In this document: piece after piece, positions 53,032 to 61,178 of the stretch | How the letters are laid out: each line of letters opens with the position of its first letter | Position numbering within the stretch: the first letter of the stretch is position 1 | The notes under the pieces: generated by a model | Databases searched by the model: none | What the model saw: only the letters and a program-made list of their open reading frames with translations | What the model was told of the DNA's origin: nothing | Source: Oscillospiraceae bacterium | GTDB taxonomy: Bacteria > Bacillota > Clostridia > Oscillospirales > Oscillospiraceae | Direction of reading: 5' to 3' | Length of the DNA: 64,000 bases | Assembly (NCBI GenBank): GCA_020025575.1 | Contig: JAHHRW010000004.1 | Span: 62,001 to 126,000 of the forward strand | Made by a program: the position numbers and the translations under genes

Positions 53032-54234
53032 TTACACCAAATTTACACCATTTTGTATACTTTGGTTTCTTTCAAATTGCAACACTGCATTTTGCAAAGA
53101 TGTGTCAGTTACATGTACATATCTATCCATCGTGGTTTTGATACTGGCATGACCAAGAAGCTTTTGCAGTACTTTTGGCTGCATTCCACTTTCTATGGCT
53201 CTGGTTGCGTACGTGTGACGGAGAGCGTGCATACAAAATCGCTTAATGTGTGCTTCATCACAGAGCTTGTATAGATGGGTGTCATAAGAACTGTTTTTTG
53301 CAGGTTCTCCTGTACGCCAGTTGATAAAGACAAGATCACGCATATCAAGGGTTGTTGTTTGTCCGGTGCGGCGATCAATATAAGGGAGAGCCTGAACAAG
53401 GGTGTCTGCTTCTTTTCTGGTAGTCCGCTCTGCGTTTACTTTTTCTAGTATCTCATAAGCACGATTTGTCAAAGGAATAGTACGATAGCTTTGCTGTGTC
53501 TTAGGCGGCCCAGCTCTCCAAATACCAGTACTGTGACGATATTCCAATGTCTTATTGACTGTCAGAGTGCGATTTTTCCAATCAAGTGCATTCCAAGTTA
53601 AGCCTATAAGTTCTCCTGTACGCAAACCAGTTTCAAGAATAAGAGCGTATTGGTAATAATTATGAGAGCGTTTTGCAACTTCCAAAAATTTTTGCTGCTC
53701 GTCAACAGTAAGAAACTTGATATCATCCACAGCACGTACAGATTTTGTATATCGTACACCATCCATAGGGTGTTTTGCAATCAAATCATTCATAACAGCT
53801 GATTTGAACATGGTTCCCATGGTTATATATGTTTGACGAATGGTTGAACCAGCATACTTATTTTCCATTTCAATCAAAACCATTTTACAATGCATCGGCT
53901 TTACATCTGATAGAACCATATTGCCGATGATAGGTTTGATACTGTTATTATATCGCTCACGGTAATTTCTAAGTGTGTTGGGCGCTAGATCTCCAACAAT
54001 GTGCTCAATCCAATATTCAAACCAAGTGTTTACGGTCATGCTGGATGGAACAAAGATGTTATCATGCTTATCAGCATACCTTTGATCGTCTAACCAGTTT
54101 CTTGCCTCTGGAATGCTAGCAAAATACTTTTCGTGACGCTTTCCCTGCTTGCTTACAAATCTTGCGGAATACAGACCATCTTTTCTTTGACAAATGCCTT
54201 TACCACATTCTTTGCCTTTTAAATTTTTTCCCAT
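53032..54234 (-). CDS. int: Tyrosine integrase (Tn916/phage type)
   Basis: About 400 residues. An N-terminal arm-binding domain (GKGICQRKDGLYSARFVSKQ) is followed by a core-binding SAM-like domain and the catalytic domain: Arg in ETGLRTGELIGL near 202, HALRHTYATRA near 340 (His-x-x-Arg), LLGHASIKTTMDRY with His near 365 and the nucleophile Tyr near 374. ATG 54234 follows AAAGGAGTTC; the longer frame upstream crosses a hairpin. The gene lies at the left end, 54 bases from the attachment core, and should catalyse integration at ychF. Confidence 0.95.
   Translation of the reverse strand: MGKNLKGKECGKGICQRKDGLYSARFVSKQGKRHEKYFASIPEARNWLDDQRYADKHDNIFVPSSMTVNTWFEYWIEHIVGDLAPNTLRNYRERYNNSIKPIIGNMVLSDVKPMHCKMVLIEMENKYAGSTIRQTYITMGTMFKSAVMNDLIAKHPMDGVRYTKSVRAVDDIKFLTVDEQQKFLEVAKRSHNYYQYALILETGLRTGELIGLTWNALDWKNRTLTVNKTLEYRHSTGIWRAGPPKTQQSYRTIPLTNRAYEILEKVNAERTTRKEADTLVQALPYIDRRTGQTTTLDMRDLVFINWRTGEPAKNSSYDTHLYKLCDEAHIKRFCMHALRHTYATRAIESGMQPKVLQKLLGHASIKTTMDRYVHVTDTSLQNAVLQFERNQSIQNGVNLV
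53034..53050 (+). repeat. Paired ACACCA repeats near the left end (putative integrase arm sites)
   Basis: ACACCA at 53034-53039 and 53045-53050, 11 bases apart (one helical turn), TTTACACCATT context. The same pair with the same spacing and orientation is at 63633-63649 near the other end. Confidence 0.6.
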
Positions 54235-54262
54235 TTTGAACTCCTTTCTTACGGTTAGAAAA

Positions 54263-54302
54263 GAGCCTCCATGCAACGTTCTTTATTGTAACATGGAGGC
54301 TC
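54263..54302 (-). terminator. Hairpin between the excisionase-like gene and int
   Basis: An 11-bp perfect inverted repeat GAGCCTCCATG / CATGGAGGCTC. On the minus strand it is followed by TTTTC, then the int ribosome site, so int may be separated from the rest by a terminator or attenuator. Confidence 0.6.
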
Positions 54303-54326
54303 CCATTTCTCAAGAGCAAAGTGGTA

Positions 54327-54533
54327 TTAGATTACTGTTTTATTACTGAGATATTGTTCAAATTCTTTACGTTTGACTAGTTTCTTTGCTCCAACAAATA
54401 GGACAAAGGAACAGTTTGGAGTTCGGAGCATACTTTCGATTTTGTTAATCCCAATATTGCTGTATGCGGCAGCCTCCCTAATTGTCAATGTAGTTTTGAG
54501 ATGTATTGGTACTTGAGTGATAGACGGGGACAA
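54327..54533 (-). CDS. Excisionase-like helix-turn-helix protein
   Basis: A 68-residue basic protein. LTIREAAAYSNIGINKIESM near residue 16 matches the MerR/Xis-like helix-turn-helix of Tn916-type excisionases. The start is TTG 54533, eight bases after AAAGGAGG; no ATG in the frame has a comparable site. It lies directly before int, the usual place for xis. It would bend the ends of the element and favour excision. A general small regulator is the alternative. Confidence 0.75.
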   Translation of the reverse strand: MSPSITQVPIHLKTTLTIREAAAYSNIGINKIESMLRTPNCSFVLFVGAKKLVKRKEFEQYLSNKTVI

Positions 54534-54568
54534 CTTCGATTCCTCCTTTGAAGTGGCGGTAAGATGGA

Positions 54569-55552
54569 TTAAGAAAATGGTAAAAAATCATCTTTGGGTA
54601 AGTGAGTTAAAAATGGATAATCTGCTGTGTCATACTCGATAAACTGGTTGGCATCAAAATAATGTATGACTTTATGAATTCGTCGCAACAGGGCAGAAAA
54701 GGTAGCAGGAGAATCAAACTGTGTATCTGGATATTGCCTGGATAGACATAGATTGGAAATGATATATACTTTGGTGTAGCAAGCAATACGGTTCGTATAC
54801 CGACAGGGGAGACTAAGAGGGTATCCATCAAGATAGTTAAGCAAATCCCGTATCCTAAAATTACTGCTGTATTCATCCAGAAGCAGAACGTCTTCTCCAG
54901 CATAGCTGTCAAAGGGGTGGGAATAATCGGTTACACGATAGACACCGGAATAACTGTATTTTTCCATAACACCCCTTGTTTTTCCTGTCCCTGTTTTACC
55001 CCAGATATATGTGACCTCAAGCTGACGAAATGTATCCCGATACTGCTGCTCTCTAACAGCTTGTCTTGCTCGTTCGATCCTCTCAAGGTTCAACATATAG
55101 TCGGGATTTTCTTCCATGATTTCAAAGTTTGAAAGGCCGTCTTTGACATATCCGTACAGAATTGCTAGGTCAGTGCGTTCTCCCTGACGTTCGATGGGGA
55201 GTTCACCCTTTTCTTCAAAGGTATCTGGAATAGATGTGTCTGATTTTGGATCATCAGCCCACTTTCCAGATTTTTGGACATAAGCCCGGATTTCTTCACT
55301 ACTGCCCTTGGCGGGATCGATATGAGCGGTTGGAAACAGCGACTTAATTGTTGAGAATCGTATGGCTGAAATATTGGCAGCAAGGAAAATATGGGTATGC
55401 AGTGTATGCTCCTGTAAGCCAATTTCGTCAGCCATGCACCAATATTTCAGTTGTAGCTTATCGAGTGCTTCACGGATAATTTCATGTGTCCAATTGTCTC
55501 CAGGGTTGTTGATTGTAAGTAAAAATTTGCGATGGCGGGTATCTCGCTCCAT
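54569..55552 (-). CDS. rep: CRESS-like replication initiator/relaxase: HUH endonuclease plus SF3 helicase
   Basis: About 327 residues. Rolling-circle motif I FLLTINNP (10-17), motif II HTHIFLA (52-58), motif III YVQK (Tyr91 nucleophile, Lys94). Then a superfamily 3 helicase: Walker A GKTGTGKT (185-192), Walker B LLLDEY (223-228) and motif C KVYIISN ending at Asn267. This domain order is that of Reps from circular single-stranded DNA viruses and related bacterial plasmids. ATG 55552 is chosen (AAAGGATG upstream); GTG 55561 lies in the ribosome site. A stem-loop with TAGTATTAC lies about 35 bases upstream. It should nick that loop for replication or transfer. Confidence 0.9.
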   Translation of the reverse strand: MERDTRHRKFLLTINNPGDNWTHEIIREALDKLQLKYWCMADEIGLQEHTLHTHIFLAANISAIRFSTIKSLFPTAHIDPAKGSSEEIRAYVQKSGKWADDPKSDTSIPDTFEEKGELPIERQGERTDLAILYGYVKDGLSNFEIMEENPDYMLNLERIERARQAVREQQYRDTFRQLEVTYIWGKTGTGKTRGVMEKYSYSGVYRVTDYSHPFDSYAGEDVLLLDEYSSNFRIRDLLNYLDGYPLSLPCRYTNRIACYTKVYIISNLCLSRQYPDTQFDSPATFSALLRRIHKVIHYFDANQFIEYDTADYPFLTHLPKDDFLPFS

Positions 55553-55586
55553 AAAATGCACATCCTTTCTATATGGTACAGGTACA

Positions 55587-55620
55587 GAGGTTGCCTGGGT
55601 AATACTATCCAGGCAACCTC
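55587..55620 (-). other. Stem-loop origin with the CRESS nonanucleotide TAGTATTAC
   Basis: A perfect 12-bp stem GAGGTTGCCTGG / CCAGGCAACCTC encloses a 10-base loop. On the minus strand the loop reads ATAGTATTAC, containing TAGTATTAC, the nonanucleotide found in the origin loops of nanoviruses and several circoviruses (nicked between TT and AC). It lies between tcpA and rep, on the strand coding for rep. Confidence 0.9.
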
Positions 55621-55654
55621 GCCTCCCACTTTAGGCTTCGCCAAGTGGGAGGCG
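55620..55654. other. Second 12-bp hairpin adjoining the origin
   Basis: CGCCTCCCACTT / AAGTGGGAGGCG, perfect, with an 11-base loop TAGGCTTCGCC. It begins at the last base of the origin stem and covers the last codons and stop of the tcpA-type gene. It may be part of the origin, or a terminator without T-run. Confidence 0.75.
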
Positions 55655-56407
55655 GGTGCCTAATGCGGACATACAGTGCTGTTGCAATCGTTCCATATTC
55701 CTAATAGTTGGCACTTTAATGAAATGACACTCTGCACCTTGTAAAACCACAATACCCTCCCCACGGTGGAATTGTCGCCCTCTTACCTTGTCCTTGAAAT
55801 CAGGTATGAGCATTTCGTAAATCGAACTAGCAGACGAACCTAGTACACATACGATACCATAGTTTAGTCTTGCACCAGCAGGAAAAGCCATAGCATCTGG
55901 ACGTTGACAAGTCACCACAAGGCGTATAGACAGCGAACGCCCCAATAGCAGTATTTCACTAACTTTACCCATAATGGCAGTAGCAGCCTTCTTGTCTTGG
56001 CTTAGAAGGGAAAGCATTTGTGCCATGTATTCATCCCATATCAGGGTTACAGGATGGCGACTAGAATCATGCCCTGATTGCCGATTATGTAGGCGATTAT
56101 GTACGATTTTCAGTGCTTCTAATGTGCTGTTGTAGGAATAATACCGACTACAATTTGACAGATATTGAAAAGCCGGATCGCCTTTATAATCAGCAAAGAA
56201 TATTTCACTGCCCGGTTCGGCTTCTGCCAGTTTTGCAAGGATAATCTGTTCGCAATACGATTTTCCAGAACCGGATAAACCGCATATAATCATGTGACTG
56301 TTTACGCCAGCAGAAAGATTGATTACAATGGGCAATCTCTCTTGATAGGAATTCCATCTGTCCAGATCATAGGCAAGCGTCAATAAGGTATTACAATTCG
56401 TCATCAT
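55631..56407 (-). CDS. FtsK/TcpA-type coupling ATPase, motor half
   Basis: A 258-residue ATPase. Walker A GLSGSGKS (43-50), the FtsK-type segment EIFFADYKGDPAFQYL near 77, Walker B HPVTLIWDEYMAQML near 130 and RLVVTCQRPDAMAFPAGARL near 170. It matches the motor half of Tn916 Orf21-like (TcpA) coupling proteins, which bring the relaxase-DNA complex to a conjugation channel. It lacks membrane segments; these are on the protein encoded just upstream, which overlaps it by 17 bases in another frame. Confidence 0.9.
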   Translation of the reverse strand: MMTNCNTLLTLAYDLDRWNSYQERLPIVINLSAGVNSHMIICGLSGSGKSYCEQIILAKLAEAEPGSEIFFADYKGDPAFQYLSNCSRYYSYNSTLEALKIVHNRLHNRQSGHDSSRHPVTLIWDEYMAQMLSLLSQDKKAATAIMGKVSEILLLGRSLSIRLVVTCQRPDAMAFPAGARLNYGIVCVLGSSASSIYEMLIPDFKDKVRGRQFHRGEGIVVLQGAECHFIKVPTIRNMERLQQHCMSALGTRLPLGEA

Positions 56408-56990
56408 ACAGAACCTCTTTGCAACTACTGCTCACACCGGGGGCAACGGTCAGTACAATGAGATTACGGTTATTTCCTTTTCTGCCGCCATACTGGGGTG
56501 CTTCTACATAATGAACATTAAAGGAATCCTCAATTTCCTCTTGTCTGGTAACCCACTCTTTTAGAGATACACCAAGTGAGTAAAATACTAAACGAGTTAC
56601 CTTTGTGTTTTTTATCCGCATCTGTGCAATCAATGCAGGAGGGACTCCATTGGTTGGAGCAAGATCAATTTGCATTAAAGCAGATTCGTACCGTTTGGCA
56701 CGAGGGGGATACGAAATAAGCAAAAGAAGGACAATGAGGAGCGAAAAAAAGAGTAGGATAGTAGACACAGATAGGCCATAAAGAAATAGCGTATGCAAAA
56801 ATTCATTATCAAGTTGTGAGAGAAAAGCTTGTGAGCAATTCCATAACCAGACAAAGAATAGAACCAGAAACAGAATTGGAATCATTCTCCATGGTTTTTT
56901 GAAGATGCTTTTTGAAAAATAATAAAAACGTAGTACATTTATTTTTCTTATTCGCTTTGACCGGGTTTTTCTATCGAAGTATGGATTCAT
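56391..56990 (-). CDS. Membrane half of the TcpA-type coupling protein
   Basis: About 199 residues. Two membrane segments (about 33-55 and 67-92, the second ILLFFSLLIVLLLLISY) are followed by a soluble domain ending NRNLIVLTVAPGVSS, which resembles the region just before the motor domain in one-piece TcpA/FtsK proteins. Together the two genes give about 457 residues, close to one-piece Orf21-type proteins. ATG 56990 follows AAAGGA. The stop lies 17 bases inside the next gene. Functional assignment is inference from architecture and position. Confidence 0.7.
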   Translation of the reverse strand: MNPYFDRKTRSKRIRKINVLRFYYFSKSIFKKPWRMIPILFLVLFFVWLWNCSQAFLSQLDNEFLHTLFLYGLSVSTILLFFSLLIVLLLLISYPPRAKRYESALMQIDLAPTNGVPPALIAQMRIKNTKVTRLVFYSLGVSLKEWVTRQEEIEDSFNVHYVEAPQYGGRKGNNRNLIVLTVAPGVSSSCKEVLYDDEL

Positions 56991-57065
56991 AGGATGGTAT
57001 CCTTTCTTTGCTTTGATGGCAGCTTTATTGGCGATGTAGGGCACCACCAATAAAGCTGCTTTAAA

Positions 57066-57326
57066 TTATTGAGAGGAAAGGTTTATTTGCTTGGAGGGAA
57101 TGATACGGATATTTTCAGGCTTGCCGTGACGGTTAAATGTTACGTCGAGGACGTTTCCGGGTTCGACAGATGGAATAGGAAAACCATCTTTTAAGAACAA
57201 TTTATCGGTGCGGCGACCAATAATCCCTTCATCTTCATAACTAATAAATAATTGGGTTCCCCTGATGGTGGAATTGTCATTGGTTTTGAAGTCAAGGGTT
57301 TTTATTCCATGTAGGGTAACTTTCAT
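57066..57326 (-). CDS. Small accessory protein of the element (possible single-strand DNA-binding or YdcP-like role)
   Basis: An 86-residue, beta-rich protein (MKVTLHGIKTLDFKTNDNST) I cannot assign. It is first in the minus-strand operon leading to the TcpA halves and rep. Elements of the Tn916 type begin with small proteins of this size (Orf22/Orf23 type), and rolling-circle systems often carry small DNA-binding proteins. AGGAGG lies before ATG 57326. No helix-turn-helix or Cys motif is visible. Confidence 0.6.
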   Translation of the reverse strand: MKVTLHGIKTLDFKTNDNSTIRGTQLFISYEDEGIIGRRTDKLFLKDGFPIPSVEPGNVLDVTFNRHGKPENIRIIPSKQINLSSQ

Positions 57327-57628
57327 AGTGTGAACCTCCTAAGTTCAAATCTTTGTTTCTAACAGGAGCGTAATTAAGGTGGCCACCCGGTTTTGCCCTG
57401 TAATAACAGTATAGTAAGAAATGAAGTTATTGCACAGACACATATAATGGATTTGCATGTAGAACATTGCGTGGGGACTGTTCAAATATTGTACAGGGGG
57501 AGCTGAAAATTAGACTAGCTAACCAATTCCTGCACGGCTCTTTATATGGTGGATTATAAAAGAATGTGTTATGATATTTGTGTTTCGTGGAAAATGTAAA
57601 ACATAACAAAAGAAAGGTATGAATTGAA
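57327..57628. promoter_or_regulatory. Divergent control region of the element
   Basis: A 302-base gap. On the minus strand TATACT at 57406-57411 may be the -10 for the transfer/replication operon. On the plus strand TATGAT at 57570-57575 may serve the XRE gene. The 10-bp palindrome GGTGGCCACC lies at 57374-57383. The XRE protein probably binds here. Confidence 0.45.
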
Positions 57629-58168
57629 ATGAATGAACCCAGAGAAAGACTTTTGCTTTTGATGGATGAAAAGAATCTTACAAAAGGGGATATCGCAAAA
57701 TTGTGTAACATATCTCCCAAAGTAGTCCAAAATTTCAGAAGTGGGATCACGTCGATTCCCTACGATGTCGCTATACAAATTGCTGATAAATATAATGTAA
57801 CATTGGATTGGTTATATGGTAGGACTGAAACAAGGACCGACAGTGATACTTTAGTCGATATTTTACTTGCCTTAGATAAAGTGTTTAGATTTACTCATCG
57901 ACGTGATATTGAAGGTAATTACTATCCCGTCTTACTGGTAGACAAAACATTTTATAATTTTATTAGCGAAACACACAATTTGATCACCTGTCGTGACGAT
58001 CTAGATGAGGTAGAGATACGATACAGACGCAAGAAAATCTTTTCCAAGTATAGAGAGTACTTTAATCATATTGTTAATAATGCTTGCTTCAACGAGGATC
58101 AAGCACTGGAAATAAGAGATTACGAGGGATTATCTATTGTTGACTTATTAGCTACGGCTGCAATATAG
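57629..58168 (+). CDS. XRE family regulator of the element
   Basis: A 179-residue protein. Residues 12-65 are a helix-turn-helix (LTKGDIAKLCNISPKVVQNF, then IPYDVAIQIADKYNVTLDWL). The C-terminal 110 residues are of unknown fold, mostly charged helices. It is divergent from the replication/transfer operon, the usual place of an element repressor such as ImmR. No metalloprotease partner (ImmA) is next to it. It may hold the transfer operon silent. Confidence 0.85.
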   Translation: MNEPRERLLLLMDEKNLTKGDIAKLCNISPKVVQNFRSGITSIPYDVAIQIADKYNVTLDWLYGRTETRTDSDTLVDILLALDKVFRFTHRRDIEGNYYPVLLVDKTFYNFISETHNLITCRDDLDEVEIRYRRKKIFSKYREYFNHIVNNACFNEDQALEIRDYEGLSIVDLLATAAI

Positions 58169-58180
58169 CAATTGATTTCT

Positions 58181-58286
58181 AACTAAAAGCGCCTAAGATG
58201 CTGCAATGTAAGCATTTTAGGCGTTTTAGTTTATAAAAGAAACCAGGTAGTGAAACATGACCGAGATCATTCACTACCTGGTTTTT
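58181..58286. terminator. Two terminators between the convergent XRE genes
   Basis: First stem AACTAAAAGCGCC... / ...GGCGTTTTAGTTT (58181-58232). Second, perfect 14-bp stem AACCAGGTAGTGAA / TTCACTACCTGGTT (58241-58283) followed by TTT; it overlaps the end of the minus-strand XRE gene. Confidence 0.75.
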
Positions 58287-58503
58287 CTGCTAATTTATCC
58301 ATTCCTACGCCGAGAGCCACTGAAATTTTATAAAAAGTCTCAACGGAGAAATTATATCTTGTTTTTTCGCTTTCTATCTGTCGAATAAAGTCATGGGATA
58401 GGCCAACCAATTCTGCTAACTGTGCAGAAGTCAGTCCTTTTTCTTTCCGATATTTCTTTATATTTCGTCGAATTATATCGTAAATTGTATCATTATTACC
58501 CAT
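58267..58503 (-). CDS. Small XRE family regulator
   Basis: About 78 residues, nearly all one helix-turn-helix domain (LTSAQLAELVGLSHDFIRQI and FSVETFYKISVALGVGMDKL). ATG 58503 or 58512 is the start; neither has a strong ribosome site. TATAAT lies about 30 bases upstream on the minus strand. It is divergent from the lipoprotein pair, and a repeated motif occupies the region between, so it probably controls those genes and itself. Confidence 0.8.
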   Translation of the reverse strand: MGNNDTIYDIIRRNIKKYRKEKGLTSAQLAELVGLSHDFIRQIESEKTRYNFSVETFYKISVALGVGMDKLAEKPGSE

Positions 58504-58553
58504 ATTTACCATCACAAAACCAACATTATAGCTAATTAACATATGTTTGTATA

Positions 58554-58630
58554 TTAGGTAATAACTCACATTTTATTATTGAAATCCATAACAGCGTATG
58601 CTATTCTTTTGTTAGGTAATTGCTCACATT
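58554..58630. promoter_or_regulatory. Repeated motif, putative XRE operators
   Basis: TTAGGTAATAACTCACATT (58554-58572) and TTAGGTAATTGCTCACATT (58612-58630): 17 of 19 bases identical, direct orientation, 58 bases apart, in the region between the small XRE gene and the lipoprotein gene. Confidence 0.65.
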
Positions 58631-58655
58631 CTTAGAGAAAGGGTAAAAGGAAATT

Positions 58656-59477
58656 ATGAATACGATAAAAAGAATCGCTTTGTTTCTCTCGTTTAGCATC
58701 CTAATTTTAGTTTGTTCTGCTTGTGGAACAACGGAAGAAGGTATACAGAAAAGCAATACAAATGTTACTCACTCCCTCAACGCAACAGAGGCAGAAATAC
58801 AAACCAGTGAGCAAACACAACCAGAGGCAGAAAGCGAACAAACCGAAGAAGTAAAAGTTATTCCTACAACAACGCCAACAGCAGATAATCGTACGTATAC
58901 AACTAGATTAAGTGAACTAGAAGCTCTTACATGTCCGGTCTTCCAGTTTGATTATCCGAATAATTGGTCAATCAACAGCGAAGAAGTTATTTCCAACGGA
59001 GAACCAGTTCAAGGAATGTTCCTAGAAAAAGTTGTCCTCACCAATGATCGTGGTGTAACAATTACTTATATGGATTTCTGGAATAATGCTCCCATGGGTT
59101 ATGGATCTATTATGCACCAAATAAAAACCGAGAAAGTTTCAAGCGCTAGCTTTGTTCCAACAACCCCTGCAGGAACAGGTGAAGACTATTCATCTTTGGG
59201 TAATTTTATGGTTGCTCGCTTGAAAATTGTTGGTGAATTGCTGAAAGGCGTAGATGACGATTATACAAAGGTTGATGGTTCAGAGTATTATGCTGTAGTA
59301 CCTGACTCCTATGAGGGAATTCACGACATTGTAGGTATGGATGGAATATATGGAGAATGCCAATTTGATTATCCTAGCCCGCATGCAATTATTGCGGAGG
59401 CACCAGGTGGCCAATTCACTCAAACAGAAGTAGACGAAGTTATTGATATTTTATCTAGTTTTAGAATTGCAAATTAA
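58656..59477 (+). CDS. Lipoprotein of unknown function (element cargo)
   Basis: A 273-residue predicted lipoprotein: signal peptide with lipobox CSAC (residues 20-23), then a Thr/Glu/Gln-rich linker to about residue 80 and a folded domain (CPVFQFDYPNNWSINSEEV) that looks like the PsbP/lipoprotein-type domain starting with a Phe-Tyr-Pro segment. No enzyme motif is seen. It is followed 19 bases later by a second lipoprotein, so the pair is probably one unit, regulated by the small XRE protein. Surface exclusion, immunity or host interaction are guesses only. Confidence 0.75.
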   Translation: MNTIKRIALFLSFSILILVCSACGTTEEGIQKSNTNVTHSLNATEAEIQTSEQTQPEAESEQTEEVKVIPTTTPTADNRTYTTRLSELEALTCPVFQFDYPNNWSINSEEVISNGEPVQGMFLEKVVLTNDRGVTITYMDFWNNAPMGYGSIMHQIKTEKVSSASFVPTTPAGTGEDYSSLGNFMVARLKIVGELLKGVDDDYTKVDGSEYYAVVPDSYEGIHDIVGMDGIYGECQFDYPSPHAIIAEAPGGQFTQTEVDEVIDILSSFRIAN

Positions 59478-59496
59478 ATAAAAGGGAGATCAAGTT

Positions 59497-60795
59497 ATGA
59501 AAAAGAGGGGATATATATTATTAATTTTGTTATTTGCTATGCTTCTGCTTGTAGGATGTAACAATGTTGCTGATTCTAAACAGATTCAGTCAGATTTAGG
59601 GAACTATTCCCGGACAGATTTTTTAAGTGACGGTGAAATAGTGAAAAGTCTTGAGATCACAAAACGCGAAACGGAAAAAAAGAAAAATTTAGATGTTGTT
59701 TCTTGCACTGTTACAACAGAAGATGAAAAATGTACATATGAAAAGGAAATGATTCTCACTTATACATATGATGATAATAACGGCTGGGTATTGGATTATG
59801 TTACTGTAAACGATTCCGATAAATGGAAAATTACACCTTTGTCAGGTGTAACGGAAGAAGATATTTCAGCTTCGCTTGAGGGTACGATTGTTACAGCAGA
59901 CGGAGAAAAATGGGAAATCACTAAAGATAACGTTGACAGCATTTCTATTAGCGGACATGAAACAGACATCGAAGGCAATACCGATACCGTTACGCTAACA
60001 TTGAAGCTTGACGATTTGGTAGAAGAAGCGACTGGTCAGCTGATTCTTAATTATGTATTTGAGAAAGAATGGAAACTTGATTCCGTGTCAGGTAATGAAG
60101 CTTTTGCTGTTCAAGTTAAACCAGGAATTGGACTAGATGCAACCGAGGAAACCTTGATGTCAGAATTGTCAGGGATGGAATTTCAATATGGAGCACCCAA
60201 AGATGGTCTTACTTATTCTACATCTCAGTTGCAAACAATAGTAATTAATCAAAATGAAATCAGTAATTTTAAGATTGAAAGCCATGAAAAACGTTCCAAG
60301 GGTACGGAGCATAGGTATAACTGCAGCTTTACCTTAACAAAGCCTCAAGCTGAATTTACTGTTAACGCAATGATCTACTATCTCTATATCAATTCTAAAG
60401 GATGGGTCTTGCAGCCGATTTCCACTACAATGGAGTGTGCTTCTGTAAATATTGAGGGTGAATGGAAAGGACAATATAACGGCGCACCGTACGGTGGAAA
60501 TGCAGTATTAACTATTACAAGTATTGCAGAAGATGGCACGATGGCAGGAACTTACAGCTATACACCAGAGGTCATCAGTGAGCGTTCAGAACCCGGTAGT
60601 TATGAAGTGTCGGGCAAGATAGATCTGACCACAATGCTGTTAAACCTAACAGCGGGGGAATGGATAAATAAGCCGGTACACAGTGCGTTGATGAAACAAG
60701 ATATTAGAGCAAGACTTGTTGTTGAGGATTCACATATTGAAGGAGTAGGACAACATAGTAAGCCATTTAAGGTGACCATGGGTGATACAGAGTAA
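59497..60795 (+). CDS. Repeat-containing lipoprotein of unknown function (element cargo)
   Basis: A 432-residue predicted lipoprotein with lipobox LVGC (residues 18-21). Three tandem modules of about 95-105 residues follow, each ending in a Trp-x-Leu motif (GWVLDYVTV, EWKLDSVSG, GWVLQPIST). The last 100 residues form a different beta-rich domain beginning IEGEWKGQYNGAPYGG, like lipocalin-type or autoinhibitory domains. GGGAG precedes ATG 59497. It is translated with the preceding lipoprotein. Role unknown; the repeats suggest ligand or surface binding. Confidence 0.75.
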   Translation: MKKRGYILLILLFAMLLLVGCNNVADSKQIQSDLGNYSRTDFLSDGEIVKSLEITKRETEKKKNLDVVSCTVTTEDEKCTYEKEMILTYTYDDNNGWVLDYVTVNDSDKWKITPLSGVTEEDISASLEGTIVTADGEKWEITKDNVDSISISGHETDIEGNTDTVTLTLKLDDLVEEATGQLILNYVFEKEWKLDSVSGNEAFAVQVKPGIGLDATEETLMSELSGMEFQYGAPKDGLTYSTSQLQTIVINQNEISNFKIESHEKRSKGTEHRYNCSFTLTKPQAEFTVNAMIYYLYINSKGWVLQPISTTMECASVNIEGEWKGQYNGAPYGGNAVLTITSIAEDGTMAGTYSYTPEVISERSEPGSYEVSGKIDLTTMLLNLTAGEWINKPVHSALMKQDIRARLVVEDSHIEGVGQHSKPFKVTMGDTE

Positions 60796-60871
60796 TATAA
60801 ATCGGAGCGAAACTACAAGTTTCGTGAAGAGAGAATGTAACCGAGAAATCTACTTGTAGCCTGCACTAGTG

Positions 60872-60925
60872 TAAAGTAAATAATAAATCGCCGACTTTGG
60901 GAGCTATCTCCGAGTCGGCGATCTT
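60872..60925. repeat. Hairpin repeat, left copy (bidirectional terminator-like)
   Basis: TAAAGTAAATAA.AAATCGCCGACTTTG is shared with 63503-63530 at 27 of 28 positions. The stem ATCGCCGACT (60887-60896) pairs with AGTCGGCGAT (60913-60922). It lies after the lipoprotein gene and beyond the retron 3' end. Confidence 0.8.
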
Positions 60926-61178
60926 AATATACTATTACAATTAAAACTTACTTTCTTTATGAAAGATAAAAAAGGTTTTTTTGTTTTAATCTATTCTTTC
61001 CGTGAGTCCGCAATGTTGTAATATTTTTGGTGGTCGGATGATTGTGGTGGGGACAGAAGGCCGTGTCACCGCTTCCTATATCAAAATTACCTATTCTTTA
61101 CATTGTATGTTGCATAATTCAGCAAATTATTTTACTATAAATGTGGTATTCCGTTAAAATCATGATGGGCATCGAATT

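Noticed and set aside
54569..55552. Standard plasmid Rep_trans or MobT relaxase as in Tn916
   Set aside because: The order HUH motifs then SF3 helicase, and the nonanucleotide stem-loop, fit CRESS-type Reps instead.
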